From assembly GCA_002102555.1 (NCBI GenBank), contig MCFL01000028.1, positions 1-64,000 of the forward strand: a DNA stretch of 64,000 bases, in the 5' to 3' direction. The notes beneath the pieces were generated by a model. It was not told the origin of the DNA. It saw only the letters and a program-made list of their open reading frames with translations, and made no database searches. The position numbers were made by a program, and so were the translations under genes. Shown here in pieces: positions 23,401 to 35,041 of the stretch; position 1 is the first letter of the stretch; every line of letters begins with the position of its first letter. The DNA comes from Catenaria anguillulae PL171. Taxonomy: Eukaryota > Blastocladiomycota > Blastocladiomycetes > Blastocladiales > Catenariaceae.

Positions 23401-26400
23401 CACCTGTTGCCGTTGCTCCTCCTCCAAAGCCATCGGCCGTCAACAAGAAGGATGGCGGGAAGCCTTCGGAGCTGTCTGGCGTGTTTGGACCGTTTATCGT
23501 GACACCCATCAATGGCACGATTGCTCCTGGTTCCAAGTCGACCATCATGGTGGACTTTATGCCCGACCATCCCGACATGTTTGACGAGATTGTGGGAATC
23601 GACATTAGTGACCGTACCGTGGACGAGGTGCCTGAGCCCATTGAGTACCACTTTGTGGGCGAGTCGTGCTTGCCAGGCATCAACACCATGGATATCTCGA
23701 GCATCTTTGAGGAACAGGCGATTTGCAAGCGGCTCGACAACTTGATGCTGGAAAAGGTCTATGCCGAGGACGAGCGAACGCTGTACTTTGGTACTTTGAT
23801 TGCTGGCCAAGAATCAGTAACGCGGATCAAGCTCTCAAACCCGTTCAAAGTGCCGGCCGAGGTATCGGTAGGGATAAAGTCTCGAAGCAAGGCCAAGGAA
23901 GAGATTCCATTTGCAGTCGAGCCGGCCAGTCTGACCATCGCCAGTCACGAGTCGCGCTTTGTCACTGTTCGATTCCGGCCAACTGCTATCCAGCCCTACT
24001 TTGCAACATTTGAGGCCGTCATTGACAACAGCACCCTCGATCTGCCTGCTCGGACATATGCATTCGACCTGCGCGGCGAAGGCGCTCTACCTCGGGTCAC
24101 TGTGGATCGCACCGTCATCCGCTTCAAGCGGTCGCTGCCCAACCAGTCCACTTCCCAAGTGCTCGTGCTAAGAAACGACGGCATCTTGCCAGCAAAAGCC
24201 TACCTTGAGTGGGCCGTGCCCGATAGCCAAATCTCGAGTGCGACCATCGGCAAGTACCTCGATCTCATGTCCATGCAAACCATGTCGATTCCATTGACGT
24301 ACAACCCGACCCGCGTCGGCCGGGTCGAAGCAGAACTCCGAATGCGAATCGCCGACAATTCCTTTGAAAGCGCAACTATTCATCTTCTGGGCGATTGCTA
24401 TCAAGAGGATTTGTTGTTTGACGGACTGGACGATGTCTCCAACGGGGATGAGAGCGGAAAACTCTCGTCCACATCAGCTCACTTTCAGTACCAGATTCAG
24501 CTCGGTGACTGCTTCATTGGCCAGCGTGTCTCGCGCATTGTTCAAGTCACAAACCGATCCGAGTCGTGGATGCGGGTCGCATGGAACTGTGGGAATCAAG
24601 ACATTTTGGTCACGCCGAGCGCATTTTTCTTGGCCCCACGCACCGAAAAGGCTGTCACCGTGTCCTTTGAACCTGCAGCACCCACGACACTTAAGGGCCA
24701 AGTCATTACGTGCACCTACGGGTTCATTACCCGCCCGTCCAAGGATTGGACAGCAGGCGACGGTGTCGAGCCAAGTGTCGAGTTTACAGAAAAGATGTCT
24801 GAGCGTAGCATCCAAGTCCATGCAGTCGCCGATTGGTCGTCCTACTCGTGCACCTGCCAGTCGATTCATTTCAAAAAGACCATGATGTACCAGTCGCGCG
24901 TGTACCGATTCCAAGTGCACAACACGAGCACAGTCCGTCTCAACTATGCATTCGTTGACCTTGACGCCGATTTCTTGGTTGTTGAGCCGGCTCGAGGCGA
25001 AGTCCCTCCCAACGACTTTGTCACCATATCCGTCAAGTTTACGCCATTGGACGAAGGTCTGTACGAAGAGACGCTGTGCTTGGCGTTTTCCAACGTTTCG
25101 CCACAGAGCAAGCTTCCGTCGCAGCATTTGATTGAAGTGACTGGATCCAGTTTAAGACCGTTTTGCCACTTTGACTTGCCCGACATGGACCATGTGCACG
25201 CTGCAAGTGGCGGTGGCGGAGCCGCCATGGAGCGGCCTGTGGATGCCGGTACGCGCTACTTGGAGTTTACGTCCGCAGGTGTTCGCACTCGCAATGTCAA
25301 GCGCTTTTACATCCTGAACCCAACGCATCTCGACTGGCGGTTCGAGTGGCTGCCCGCGAGCCCGTCAGAGCCATCGCCATTCACTTGTTTGACGCCATCT
25401 GGTCTTGTGCTGCACCACAAGCGCAGCGAAATCGCTTTTGACTACTCCCCAGAGACGACGGGTACAGTCGAAAGCACTTGGTTCTTTTCCATCCCGCAGC
25501 ACAACATTCGCGTGCCATTCTTGCTGATTGGCAGGGCCATTGAACCCAATGTGTTTTTGGATAAGTCAACCATTAACTTCAAGCCTGTGTTGATTGGGAA
25601 AAAGTCCAAGGAAATTGTGCGCATTTTCAACACAGAAGACACAGCGTTTTCGTTTCAGTTCCAGACCACGTCCACGTCCAAGCGCGGCCAGGCAGCGGCT
25701 GGCGGTGGGGGTGCCAAGACGGGCGGCAGCGACAGCCGGGATGACGATGGGATGTCGCTTTCGTCCTCCAGATATGATGTGACCAAGGCGACGATTGGCG
25801 TGCCATTGAGTTTTCGCCAGCTTCCGGTGTGATTGAGCCACGGTCCGAAATGGCCATCGAGTTGACATTCCAACCGCGATCGGAGCGAGCTTATTCGACC
25901 CAGTTGACGTGCATTGTCAAGCGCAAAACCATCCCGCTCAATGTCAACCTTCGGGGGGACGGATACAGGGTGAGCGCTTCCTTGACGAGCGAGCTGGTTG
26001 ATGGGTCCATGATTCACTTTGTCGCTCGATCTTTGTCGTCGTCGTCAACCAAGCCAACTCATGTCAAGGATGCCACTGCAGTCGCCAAATCGACGAGCTC
26101 GACCAGTGCAGGAATTGGTCCCACGATGCCGCTCAATACAATTGAACTCGGGCGCGTTCAAGTCGGCGAGCGGCGGACAAAAACCTTCCACTTGCACAAT
26201 CTTGGCCGGTACCTGTTTGACTTTAGCTGGCAAGTTGGAGGTGAAAAGGACAAGGCATGTACTGTCACGCCCATGATTGGAACTGTCTCGCCTGGCGACA
26301 AGGTGGAAGTCACGCTGGCGTTCTGCAGCACCACCCCGCTTCGATTGCCTGGTATTCCCATTGTTTGCAATGTCACCAACGGCCCATCGTACCCACTGCA

Positions 26401-29258
26401 CTTGTACGCCGAGGCCGTGTTCCCGCAAATCGTCGCTTCGCCCAGCTCCATCGACTTTGGCTCCAACTTTGTGTGGAAGTCGGGCTCGGCGCAACAGTCT
26501 CCTCAAGCTCGAATGATCACTTTCAAGAACAATGACCTCATGTCACTCAGCATCGACCTGACTTCGAGCAATCCATCCGTGTTCCAAATCCCCGATACGA
26601 CCATCAAGACGCTTGCGCCTCGCGAATCGGTCCAAGTTCCAGTGTCGTTTGTGCCTCGCGAGACGACAGCATACAAGGAGTACTTGCTCGTCGAAATCAA
26701 CAGCGTCAGCAAGCTCAAGGTGCCCCTGTCGGGGACAGGATGCGAGTTTCGTGTGCAGCTGATGCGGCCCGAGTACCGCCACGTCACGTTCGGCTCACTC
26801 CGCCCTGGCCAATCTGTCGGCCGAACGATTCGCGTTATCAACCGCAGCCCTGTCGGCGCCGATCTGTGCATTGGCCCCCAAGGTACCACCGAGAGTTTGG
26901 GCAAGTATGGAATCACTGTGCGTCCGATGGTGTTTTCGCTCGAGAGCAAGCAAGTCCAACAGCTCGAGCTGCACTTTGAGCCGCCGCATCGTGTCACGCC
27001 CTTCATTGAGGAGCTGTTCATGGAAAGCAATGGCCAAGTGGTGCCACTGTGCATTGTGTCTGGTGCCGCTCTCGGTGTGGACGTGCGATTGGAGACGGAC
27101 ACGGTTCCGTTTGGACCCGTTGCCGTGGGCAGTTCCACCACCAAGCGGTTGACCATGAGCAATTTGGGCGATTTAGGCGTGGCATACAAGTGGGATCGCA
27201 ACGCGCTCAAGCCAGATTTCACCATCGTGCCCAGCGAAGGGTACTTGGCCCCAGGCATGGATGCTGCGTTTGAAATCACGTTCCAGCCCGTGGCCGTCAA
27301 TCCAGACATTCGCAAGGAAGGTGTCGAGTGTCGCATCGAGGGCGTGCCCGAGCCTATGGAAATCAACCTCAGCGGCATTTGCATTCCACCACCAAGCCAC
27401 AACGACATCATCAAGTTCTCGACACCTGTTCGGACCGCAGAGACACGGTCCATTGTGCTGTCCAACAAGACGAGCACGCGGTGGGTGATTCGTCCCGTGA
27501 TTGACCATGCCAGCTGGAAGGGTGCCGAGGTGGTGATGGTAGAGCCTGGGTCAAACACGGCGTACGAGATTACCTTCCTGCCCATGGAAATGGCGGCCGA
27601 GTATGCGGGCACCGTGTTCTTCCCGCTTGCCGATGGATCTGGATTGCTGTACAAGCTGGTTGGAGCTGCAGACAAGCCGCAACCTGTGGCCACCATCACG
27701 CGTGACGTGACGGGTAAGAAGAACCACGTCGAGTCGATGACCGTGACCAACTGGCTCAAGCGGCCCCAGCGGTTCCGGGTCACGTTGGAGCAAGTTGGAA
27801 AGACGGAACCGTTTGTACTACTCAAGGGCCACGACTTTGTGGATTTACCGGGCCTGGGATCCCGCGAGTACAAGCTGCATTTCTACTCGTTCAAGGAAAC
27901 AACAGCCAATGTGCGTGTCACGTTCAAGAACGAGCAGACGGGTGAGTACATGTATTACTTGGTCACCTTCAAGGTCACTCCACCGGGCATCATGGGCTCG
28001 ATATCACTGCAAACTGCCGTCCGACAACCCGTCTCAAAATCGGTGCGCTTGGTCAACCCGCTCAGGTGCCAGCAACATTTACGGCACACTGCAGCATTCC
28101 CGACATGAACCTGCCCACGAACTTTGCGCTGGCGCCCGGTGGCGAGTCGGAGTACACGTTTGAGTATCTGCCGCTGGTGCCAAAGGACCCGACCGTGGGG
28201 AAGCTGGTACTGACATCGCCCGAACTGGGCACGTTTGTGTATGACCTGACCGTGACTGCCGTCGGTGCCAATCCGGAAAAGACGACGCACTTCAAGGCCA
28301 CACTGGGCAATCAGCACACGCAAACGATCCGGTTTGTCCACTACTGCAAGTCCAAGACTGAGTACACTGCAAGCTCGAGCACCCAGATTTCAGCTGTGAC
28401 AAGTCCATCATTGCCCAGCCAGCGCCCAACCAGCCATCCACGGCCGCACCGCCAACAACCGCTCCTGCATCGCCTGCTGCGATCGGTGGCGGCAACGGCA
28501 TCAGCGGCGGGTCGAGCTCCGCGCTGTACCCAGGCCCGAGTCTTGGTTCAGGAGCTGAAGTCCAGTTTGACGTGACCTATGAGCCGAGCAAGCTGGGCGA
28601 CGCACACGCTCTGCTGACCGTATCGAGCGCCTCGGGCGGAGACTACACGTTCCCGCTGCACGGACTATGTGCTGCGCCGCGCCCACAGGGACCCATTACG
28701 ATTCGCACAGGCGCAAACACGGCGATTGCTTTCAAGAATGTGTTTAATGCACCGGCGACGTTCGCGTTGGCTGTAGATAATGCATGCTTCAGTGTCAAGG
28801 CGAGCGAGACAATTGGGGCAAAGAAGACGGTGAGTATCAATGTTGGGTACCGTGCACCGGGTGAAAAGGAAGGCGGCGGGTTTGCCAATGCGTCGATGGG
28901 TGCGGGTGGGAGTTCAGGGGATGGCGCGTCAGGAGGAGGGGCGGGAACGGGCGGTGGAGGTGGAGGCAAAGGAGCAGGTGCGCCTGGAGGTACGAGCGGA
29001 AAGGCATCGGGGGCCAATCCGAGCTCCGAGGGCAAGAAGGGAGGTGCGGACAAGTCTGGGTCCGACAAATCGTCGTCCTCGTCTGGTGGAGGATCTGGTG
29101 CGGGCAGCAGCGGGTCGGGAGGGGGCAGTGGTGGTGGAGGAGCAGGAAATAAGGATGTGGTCGGTGCAGGTGCGAGCAAAGTAGGCAAGCTGACGATATC
29201 GCATGCAGCGACCGGGGTCAGTTGGGTGTTTTACTTGAAGGGGATGGCGGCGAGTTGA
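14471..29258 (+). CDS. HYDIN: HYDIN, axonemal central-pair (C2) protein
   Basis: Giant protein of the motile-cilium central pair, needed for ciliary beating. Exon 1 is 14471..14968; a 76-nt phase-0 intron (gtgcgt..tag) leads to exon 2, 15045..29258. The product is about 4,905 aa (human HYDIN 5,121). The N-terminus matches the family closely: NVTPFNTYEVAIHFRNDDK, then VAPGMDVPFLLRFTPDEEKD and TERERFLVPIRVIGPRAVFD. Dozens of Ig-like ASH/MSP repeats follow, each with a core such as LDFGxV...F.I.N and F.P.SG.I.PG. An adenylate-kinase-like insert lies at about 20,010-20,620 with a P-loop-like GAPFSGRSD, followed by a charged coiled-coil segment. The C-terminal ~130 residues are Gly/Ser/Lys-rich, then a last short strand ends at GMAAS. 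Exon 2 reads through seven successive frames: changes at about 21,060-21,110, 21,640-21,680, 22,735-22,755, 25,800-25,825, 28,040-28,070 and 28,360-28,380 are all -1, and adding six bases makes the length divisible by three. Confidence 0.93.
20008..20640 (+). other. HYDIN adenylate-kinase-like domain
   Basis: Segment of HYDIN that interrupts the ASH repeats. It begins with SIVLHGAPFSGRSDLANQL, equivalent to the nucleotide-kinase P-loop strand and helix. It continues with VVVVSLDSMID (NMP-binding-like strand), a region ending CIVFDGLETRYSKS (Walker-B-like strand), and NIYFVHTKAE. The usual P-loop Lys is Arg here, so ATP binding is doubtful. Confidence 0.7.
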
Positions 29259-29657
29259 GTTGAGTTGAGTTGTCTTGCTCAATTGTCTGGGCTTTTGTTT
29301 CGTTTTTCTTGAGTGTGCCATAGCCTGTTTTTCTCTGTCTCTGTCTCTGTCTCTGTCACCGTTCCGTTCTTCACGAATGTATTTCCATGAATATTCATAC
29401 ACACACTCTTTCTCTGCAATTGCAATGAACGTATATGGCATGAACGTGCGAACAGACTTGGACGCGAAGTGGAAGCTGGAGCAAGGGGCAGTGCGAGTTG
29501 GATCGGCGGCCCACATCGAATTCTTGAAAGGATCAATTTCATTAAGGACACTGAACGGAATGCTGCTATGAATATGTAAATATCATGTGATGCAAATGCA
29601 CACATGCCCATACGTATGCACATGCAACAAGTGCCAACACCAGCTTGATCCTTCACC
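29259..29657. other. Intergenic region between HYDIN and uL15m
   Basis: 399 nt with no supported gene. It includes the GTCTCT repeat and AT-rich DNA with GATATG/ATGCAAATGC-type words upstream of the next gene. Confidence 0.45.
29333..29357 (+). repeat. (CTCTGT)n microsatellite
   Basis: Four tandem CTCTGT units, about 80 nt after the HYDIN stop codon, probably in its 3' UTR. Confidence 0.85.
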
Positions 29658-30614
29658 ATGATGATCTCATCTGTCACCGCCGCCCTGCGCTCGCTTCGGA
29701 TCGGTGCCGCCGCCGCTTCCCCAGTCTCCTCTGTTTCGGTCCTCAGCCCGAGTGCCGTTGCCGTCCGCCCACTGGCCACCGTGGCCCCGCTCACCCTCTC
29801 TGCCCTGTCAGACAACCTCGGTGCCGTCAAGTCCAAGCGCCGTGTGGGCCGCGGCAACGGGTCTGGGCGCGGCAAAACCTCTGGCCGTGGCCACAAGGGC
29901 CAAAAGGCCCGCCGCGGCACGGGCAAGCCCCGCCTCGGCTTTGAGGGTGGGCAAACGCCGCTGCTCAAGCGCATCCCGAAGCGCGGCTTCACCAATGTCC
30001 ACGCAAAGGACCTGGTCACGGTCAATGTCGACAAGTTGCAGCGGTGGATCGACGTGGGCCGCCTCAACCCGCAACAGCCAATCACCATCAAGGAACTGTA
30101 CGACTCGCGCCTGATTCACTCGGTCAAGGATGGCGTCAAGCTGCTGGGCGACGGCGCGGCGTACCTGCGCACCCCCGTGCACATTGAGGTGACGCAAGCC
30201 AGCGCTTCGGCCATCAAGGCCATTGAAGCCGTTGGCGGTAAAGTCGTTTCTGTCTACTACAACGAGCTGGGACTCAAGGCCCTTGTCAAGCCCCACAAGT
30301 TCCGCATCTTGCCGCGCCGTGCAGAGCCAACGTCCACGCGCGAGATTGACTATTACGCTGACGAGGCCAACCGTGGGTACTTGGCCTTGGGCGTGTTGCC
30401 GACATATCCGGCGCCTTCGGCAAAGTTTTGGGGTGGGGCAAAGCACCCGACAATGTACGATAACCCGCCGTTGGCGCCTATCAAGCCCACGGAAAAGTTG
30501 TTGGCGGCTCGTAGGGCCTTGGCCGAACGAGGGATCAAGGACGTGTTGCCCAAGATGGCGGCCGATGACGAGTTGTTGGTGGTCAAGAAGGAGGCCGACT
30601 CGGCATCCGCATGA
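29658..30614 (+). CDS. MRPL10: Mitochondrial large-subunit ribosomal protein uL15m
   Basis: Structural protein of the mitochondrial ribosome large subunit, 318 aa from one intron-free frame. The first ~45 residues are Ser/Ala/Arg/Val-rich without acidic residues, as expected of a mitochondrial presequence. The L15 body starts with LSDNLGAVKSKRRVGRGNGSGRGKTSGRGHKGQKAR, the Gly/Arg/Lys-rich rRNA-binding loop, then GFEGGQTPLLKRIPKRGF (family signature). AIEAVGGKVVSVYYNELGLKALVKP corresponds to the L15/L27e fold at the C-terminal half. A further ~100-residue C-terminal extension (PRRAEPTSTREIDYY...) is typical of fungal mitochondrial forms. The symbol follows yeast naming. It converges on the AsnRS gene, with 110 nt between stop codons. 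Confidence 0.93.
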   Translation: MMISSVTAALRSLRIGAAAASPVSSVSVLSPSAVAVRPLATVAPLTLSALSDNLGAVKSKRRVGRGNGSGRGKTSGRGHKGQKARRGTGKPRLGFEGGQTPLLKRIPKRGFTNVHAKDLVTVNVDKLQRWIDVGRLNPQQPITIKELYDSRLIHSVKDGVKLLGDGAAYLRTPVHIEVTQASASAIKAIEAVGGKVVSVYYNELGLKALVKPHKFRILPRRAEPTSTREIDYYADEANRGYLALGVLPTYPAPSAKFWGGAKHPTMYDNPPLAPIKPTEKLLAARRALAERGIKDVLPKMAADDELLVVKKEADSASA

Positions 30615-30724
30615 ATGGTTGGTCAATGACATTCCTCACTTGTAGTCACTCTGTTTTTTTGTCTTCAGGTATTGTTTTCATACACATTACTACACAGTAT
30701 TCTTCATTGAAGCAAGGATATCGG

Positions 30725-32386
30725 CTAGTAGCGACACTCGGTGTAATACCGCGGCACAGGAACCACTTCCCTGACACTGTCAATGCCCAACAAGTGCCTC
30801 ACCAACCGATCAAAACCCAATCCAAACCCACCATGCGGGCCCATGCCATACTTTCTCAACTCGACATACCACCGGTAATCCTCGCCCTCTGGGTCCATGC
30901 CTCGTGCCCGCATGGCCGCCGCCAGCTTTTCCGGGTCGTGTTCCCTAAGCGATCCACCCACGAGCTCGCCCACACCTGGAACCAGCATATCAAAACAGGC
31001 GGCCGTCTGGCCATGCTCTCCACTTGGTTGGTTTGGCAGCATGTAAAATGGCTTGAGCTGCGCGGGGTAGTCGGTGACACACACTGGCCCGCCAACGTCA
31101 TCGGCCAACACTGCTTCGTGCTCGGCCTGCAAGTCATTGCCCCACACAACAGGATACACAAACTTTTTCGCGCGCTTGTGGCCCTGGAGGTACCGCACGG
31201 CGTCCGAGTACGTGACCCGCTCGACCATTCCCTCGGCCAACCTTGCCACCCTTGCCTCTGCCGCGCGCACCCGCGCACGTTTGTCCTCGCCCCTTTCGCC
31301 CGCCTGCATGGCCAAAATCTCGGCCACTTGAACTACATCGGCATCTGAAACGGCGCGCGCGCACGCCTGGACGAGTTTGCCCGTCACATCAATCAATGGG
31401 TCGAGCGACTCGATGAATGCCATTTCGGCCTCGAGCATGTAAAACTCGGCAAGATGCCGCGTTGACAAAGACTTTTCCGCGCGAAATGCCGGCGACAGCG
31501 TGTACACCCTCGGGTGTGCAGCGGCAAACATTTCCAAGTGCAACTGCCCTGACACGGTCAAGTGCACGGCGTGCTTGGAGCCACCAAAAAACGCAGGGTC
31601 GCCCGGCTTGCTCGCGGGTGGGCCAGTTACGGAAAATGTTTCGCCCGCACCCTCGCAATCGGACGCCGTCAAGATGGGCGTGTGAATGTGAACAAAGTCG
31701 TGCGCGTGGAACCATTGGTGGAGGGCAACCTGAGTCGCGTGGCGTGTGCGCTGCACGGCAGACATGAGGTTGGACCGCGGGCGCAAGTGGGTGATGGTGC
31801 GGAGGAAATCGAGCGAGTGGCGCTTCTTTTGCAGCGGATAGCTCAGGTCGCTGGGTGACAACAAGGAGATGCATCCTTGCTGTGGCGAGTCTGTGGAGCT
31901 CGGCGGGAGGTGCACTTCAAACGGTTGCTTGACGCCTTCGGGCGAAGGCTGCAGCGTCCCGTTGGTGATGCGCAGTGCGCAGCCCGTCGACAGGCCCGCG
32001 GGCAGGGCAGAGTGATCGCCCGTCACCACGATTTGGATGCCGTCGGGGTGGGTGCCGTCTTGAACGTGCAGGAACGTGTGTTGCTTTTGGGTGCGGATAG
32101 ATTTGAGCCAGCCGACAATGGTCACGGCATTCTGGCGGTTGAGGAACTTTGCGGATGATTGAGGCGATAGTATGCGGGAGATTGTTGGCGGGAGGCGGCC
32201 ACCGGCGATGTCTTCAGTGTTGATGTTGACTTGGGTGGTCGGGAGCGTTGGGGTCCTTCTTGGCCCAGATTGATCCGCAGACGGAGCAACTGCCGTCGTC
32301 AACAATCGAGTCGGTGCTGGTACAGCCAATGCCAATGAGCGGCCCAGGCGGTAAGTGTGCACGCGTCGTAGTGCATGCATGTTCAT
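30725..32386 (-). CDS. SLM5: Mitochondrial asparaginyl-tRNA synthetase
   Basis: Class IIb synthetase that charges mitochondrial tRNA-Asn; 553 aa, no intron. An Arg/Leu/Ala-rich presequence of about 45 residues has no acidic residues before residue ~38. The OB-fold anticodon-binding domain has TIVGWLKSIRTQKQHTFLHVQDGT. The catalytic core shows FVHIHTPILTASDCEGAGETF (motif 1 and the GAGE(T)F loop of AsnRS), SGQLHLEMFAAAHPRVYTLSPAFRAEKSLSTRHLAEFYMLEAE (motif 2), TDYPAQLKPFYM and GGFGLGFDRLVRHLLGI (motif 3). AsnRS rather than AspRS is indicated by the GEGE-like AGAGETF and RHLAEFYMLE context. The compact length fits Slm5/NARS2. It is divergent from the ubiquitin-eL40 gene. Confidence 0.94.
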   Translation of the reverse strand: MNMHALRRVHTYRLGRSLALAVPAPTRLLTTAVAPSADQSGPRRTPTLPTTQVNINTEDIAGGRLPPTISRILSPQSSAKFLNRQNAVTIVGWLKSIRTQKQHTFLHVQDGTHPDGIQIVVTGDHSALPAGLSTGCALRITNGTLQPSPEGVKQPFEVHLPPSSTDSPQQGCISLLSPSDLSYPLQKKRHSLDFLRTITHLRPRSNLMSAVQRTRHATQVALHQWFHAHDFVHIHTPILTASDCEGAGETFSVTGPPASKPGDPAFFGGSKHAVHLTVSGQLHLEMFAAAHPRVYTLSPAFRAEKSLSTRHLAEFYMLEAEMAFIESLDPLIDVTGKLVQACARAVSDADVVQVAEILAMQAGERGEDKRARVRAAEARVARLAEGMVERVTYSDAVRYLQGHKRAKKFVYPVVWGNDLQAEHEAVLADDVGGPVCVTDYPAQLKPFYMLPNQPSGEHGQTAACFDMLVPGVGELVGGSLREHDPEKLAAAMRARGMDPEGEDYRWYVELRKYGMGPHGGFGLGFDRLVRHLLGIDSVREVVPVPRYYTECRY

Positions 32387-32838
32387 GTTATTGCTAATTG
32401 CGAGTGGATTGTCCTCAAGTTAACGTTGTGCAAACACACCACGATATGTACATAAAACAGTGCAGACAAAAAGTTGTGGATGGAGTCAAGGATCGGCAGA
32501 GTGAGGACACGGAGGTCGCCGATCCAACTGACGCCTCTCCTCATCCACTCGCCACCACTCGCAAGCACTGGCACACGACTGGCCCAGTCTCCGGCTTATC
32601 GTTCCACCCCAGTGAGCAGGTCAGTTTTTCCAATGTCAATGAATGCGCAATGCCCAAACTCATGCAAAATCCAACATCCACGCCAATGCTGACCAAATTG
32701 TCGCCATCCGCCCTCACCATGTGTATACACCCGTCACCGTCACTCATTCATCGACCCACCAAACCGATTTTCACCGGAACCTACGACCCGTCCATGAACC
32801 TGGCCTTGTAACGCTTTCTCCACGACTCAACAGCCACC
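32387..32838. promoter_or_regulatory. Divergent promoter region, AsnRS / ubiquitin-eL40
   Basis: 452 nt between two divergent start codons. The part next to the ubiquitin gene is pyrimidine-rich (CCAATGCTGACC..CACCGTCACTCATTC), as is common for ribosomal-protein promoters. No clear TATA box is seen. Confidence 0.4.
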
Positions 32839-33541
<703 letters not shown>

Positions 33542-33953
33542 ACCTTTCGCTTTGATCGCCTATTTGGGTTGGTTTGGTTCTTGTGTGTTCTTTGTGTTGT
33601 GAGCACTTCGCGCGCACACGGCTCGCATTTGGGACAGATGCCGGGTTGATTGTGCGTGCGTGGCGACGAGTAACATTGAATTCAATGCAAGATCTTTGCC
33701 TTTCCTTCATGAACTGCTGCTAGCGTTTGGAATGGGTGTTATCGATGGTCTGTACCACTCCGCACTCGACAAGACGTCCACAGCAACCGGCCCATCTGAT
33801 GAGTGATGGATCCTTATAATTTAAACTTGTGACGATTTGTATGTATGTGCATGTTAATACTGGCAAGATACCTGGATGCACACGATCATGTAAATACTCC
33901 TTCATTCACAGTACACTCGGCAATCGACCCATTCCTCGGCCACAAGTTCACAC
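33542..33953. other. Intergenic region
   Basis: 412 nt between two co-oriented genes. It is AT-richer around 33800-33900 and has no supported gene. Confidence 0.45.
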
Positions 33954-34645
33954 ATGCTCGCCTCCAAATCCGCTGCCCACCTCCGTGCATTTGCCACGGC
34001 CGCCGCATCCGCCGCCTCCAACTCCTTCCGGCGACCTGCCCCCGTGGCTTCCCGCCCACTTTCATCCTTGTCACCTCCACGCCCGAGCAGCACGACCGCC
34101 ATGTCGACTGCCAAGGCCCGCCAACGGTTCATGTCGACCACCCCTACACCACCGCCGCCTCAGCCCCCACGGCCCAGCCCTGGCACGACCAACGCAACGC
34201 AGCACGTGTCCAATCACCCGATCTGGGTCCGTGCATTTGCAAAGTTTGCCAACGGCAAGCAGCCCGGCCAGCAAGGGTTTTGGCTCGAGGTGGCCATCAT
34301 TTTCACCGTGTTTGCCGTGACGGGCTCGTCGTCGTTGATGGTGGTGCGCAAGGGCATCAACCAGGCTCTTGGTGTGGAAGGTACAATACATGCTTGGGGT
34401 TTGGATCGATAGGGCAAGTGTACTGACACGGGAAATCCACCTGCTACCTACATCTCATAGGATCACTGAAGGATGGTCCAAACTCGTGGCGGTTAGCTTA
34501 CGTGGTCTTTGGCCTGCCCATGTATTCTGCCATTCTCTTGACGCTCGGCACGCTTTCCGGCCGCGGGGCATACTTTCGCATGATGACGCTGCGCATGTAT
34601 GGCCGCATTCTGCCAAAGTCGTGGGCCGACAAGCTCAAGGTTTAG
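33954..34645 (+). CDS. Small mitochondrial inner-membrane-type protein (fungal DUF6787-like)
   Basis: Exons 33954..34380 and 34461..34645 (80-nt intron, gtacaa..tag, in phase) encode 203 aa. The first ~70 residues are Ala/Ser/Arg/Pro-rich without acidic residues, as in a mitochondrial targeting peptide. A second part begins SNHPIWVRAFAKFANGKQPGQQGFWLEVAIIFTVFAVTGSSS with one membrane segment. Exon 2 gives GSLKDGPNSWRLAYVVFGLPMYSAILLTLGTLSGRGAYFRMMTLRMYGRILP, a second hydrophobic hairpin with a conserved GTLSGR(G/H)AYF pattern. I recall this C-terminal pattern from small fungal proteins grouped as DUF6787, with no known function; that assignment is from memory. It is probably a two-to-three-pass membrane protein. 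Confidence 0.7.
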
Positions 34646-35041
34646 GAGCGAGAGTTGCGTGGAAGAGTCACTTGTGTGCACGCGCCTGGTGCGCAAGAGA
34701 GAGAAAGAGAGAAAGAGAAGAGTGCAGGGTACTTGGCATTGTATACAAATGCACTCGTTGTCAAAAAAAATCTATGCGCCAGTTGTTTGCGATGTGCAAT
34801 TTGCAATGTATGATTGACATATGAGAGTTGATTGGGCGCTTGGGGTATCATTTCGTGGATCGCAAAAGCCCAGAGGTGGAATGATTTCACCAAACATGTC
34901 CCACCACCATCGTCCTGCCTTACCATTTTGCACATGCGTTGCTTGTCGTCGCTTGCAACGGACCCGCTGCGATTGGGGTTGCCACAGCCACAGCCTGCAC
35001 CGTTACAGGCGCCGCCGAATAATAAATCTCACGCACAATAG
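34646..35041. other. Intergenic region between convergent genes
   Basis: 396 nt with a GAGA-rich stretch (34699-34718) and a poly-A8 run at 34762-34769. Nothing coding can be supported. Confidence 0.45.

Noticed and set aside
26503-27873. 456-codon minus-strand open frame opposite HYDIN
   Set aside because: Shadow frame caused by codon bias of HYDIN; no recognisable motif.
21050-28380. Programmed -1 frameshifting at slippery heptamers in HYDIN
   Set aside because: No common X-XXY-YYZ heptamer or downstream pseudoknot is visible at the six sites, and unrelated genes show the same defect; missing bases explain it better.
14471-29258. Several separate ASH-domain genes instead of one HYDIN
   Set aside because: Sequence continues across every frame change in the order expected for HYDIN, with no start contexts or promoters between, and the total length fits the family.
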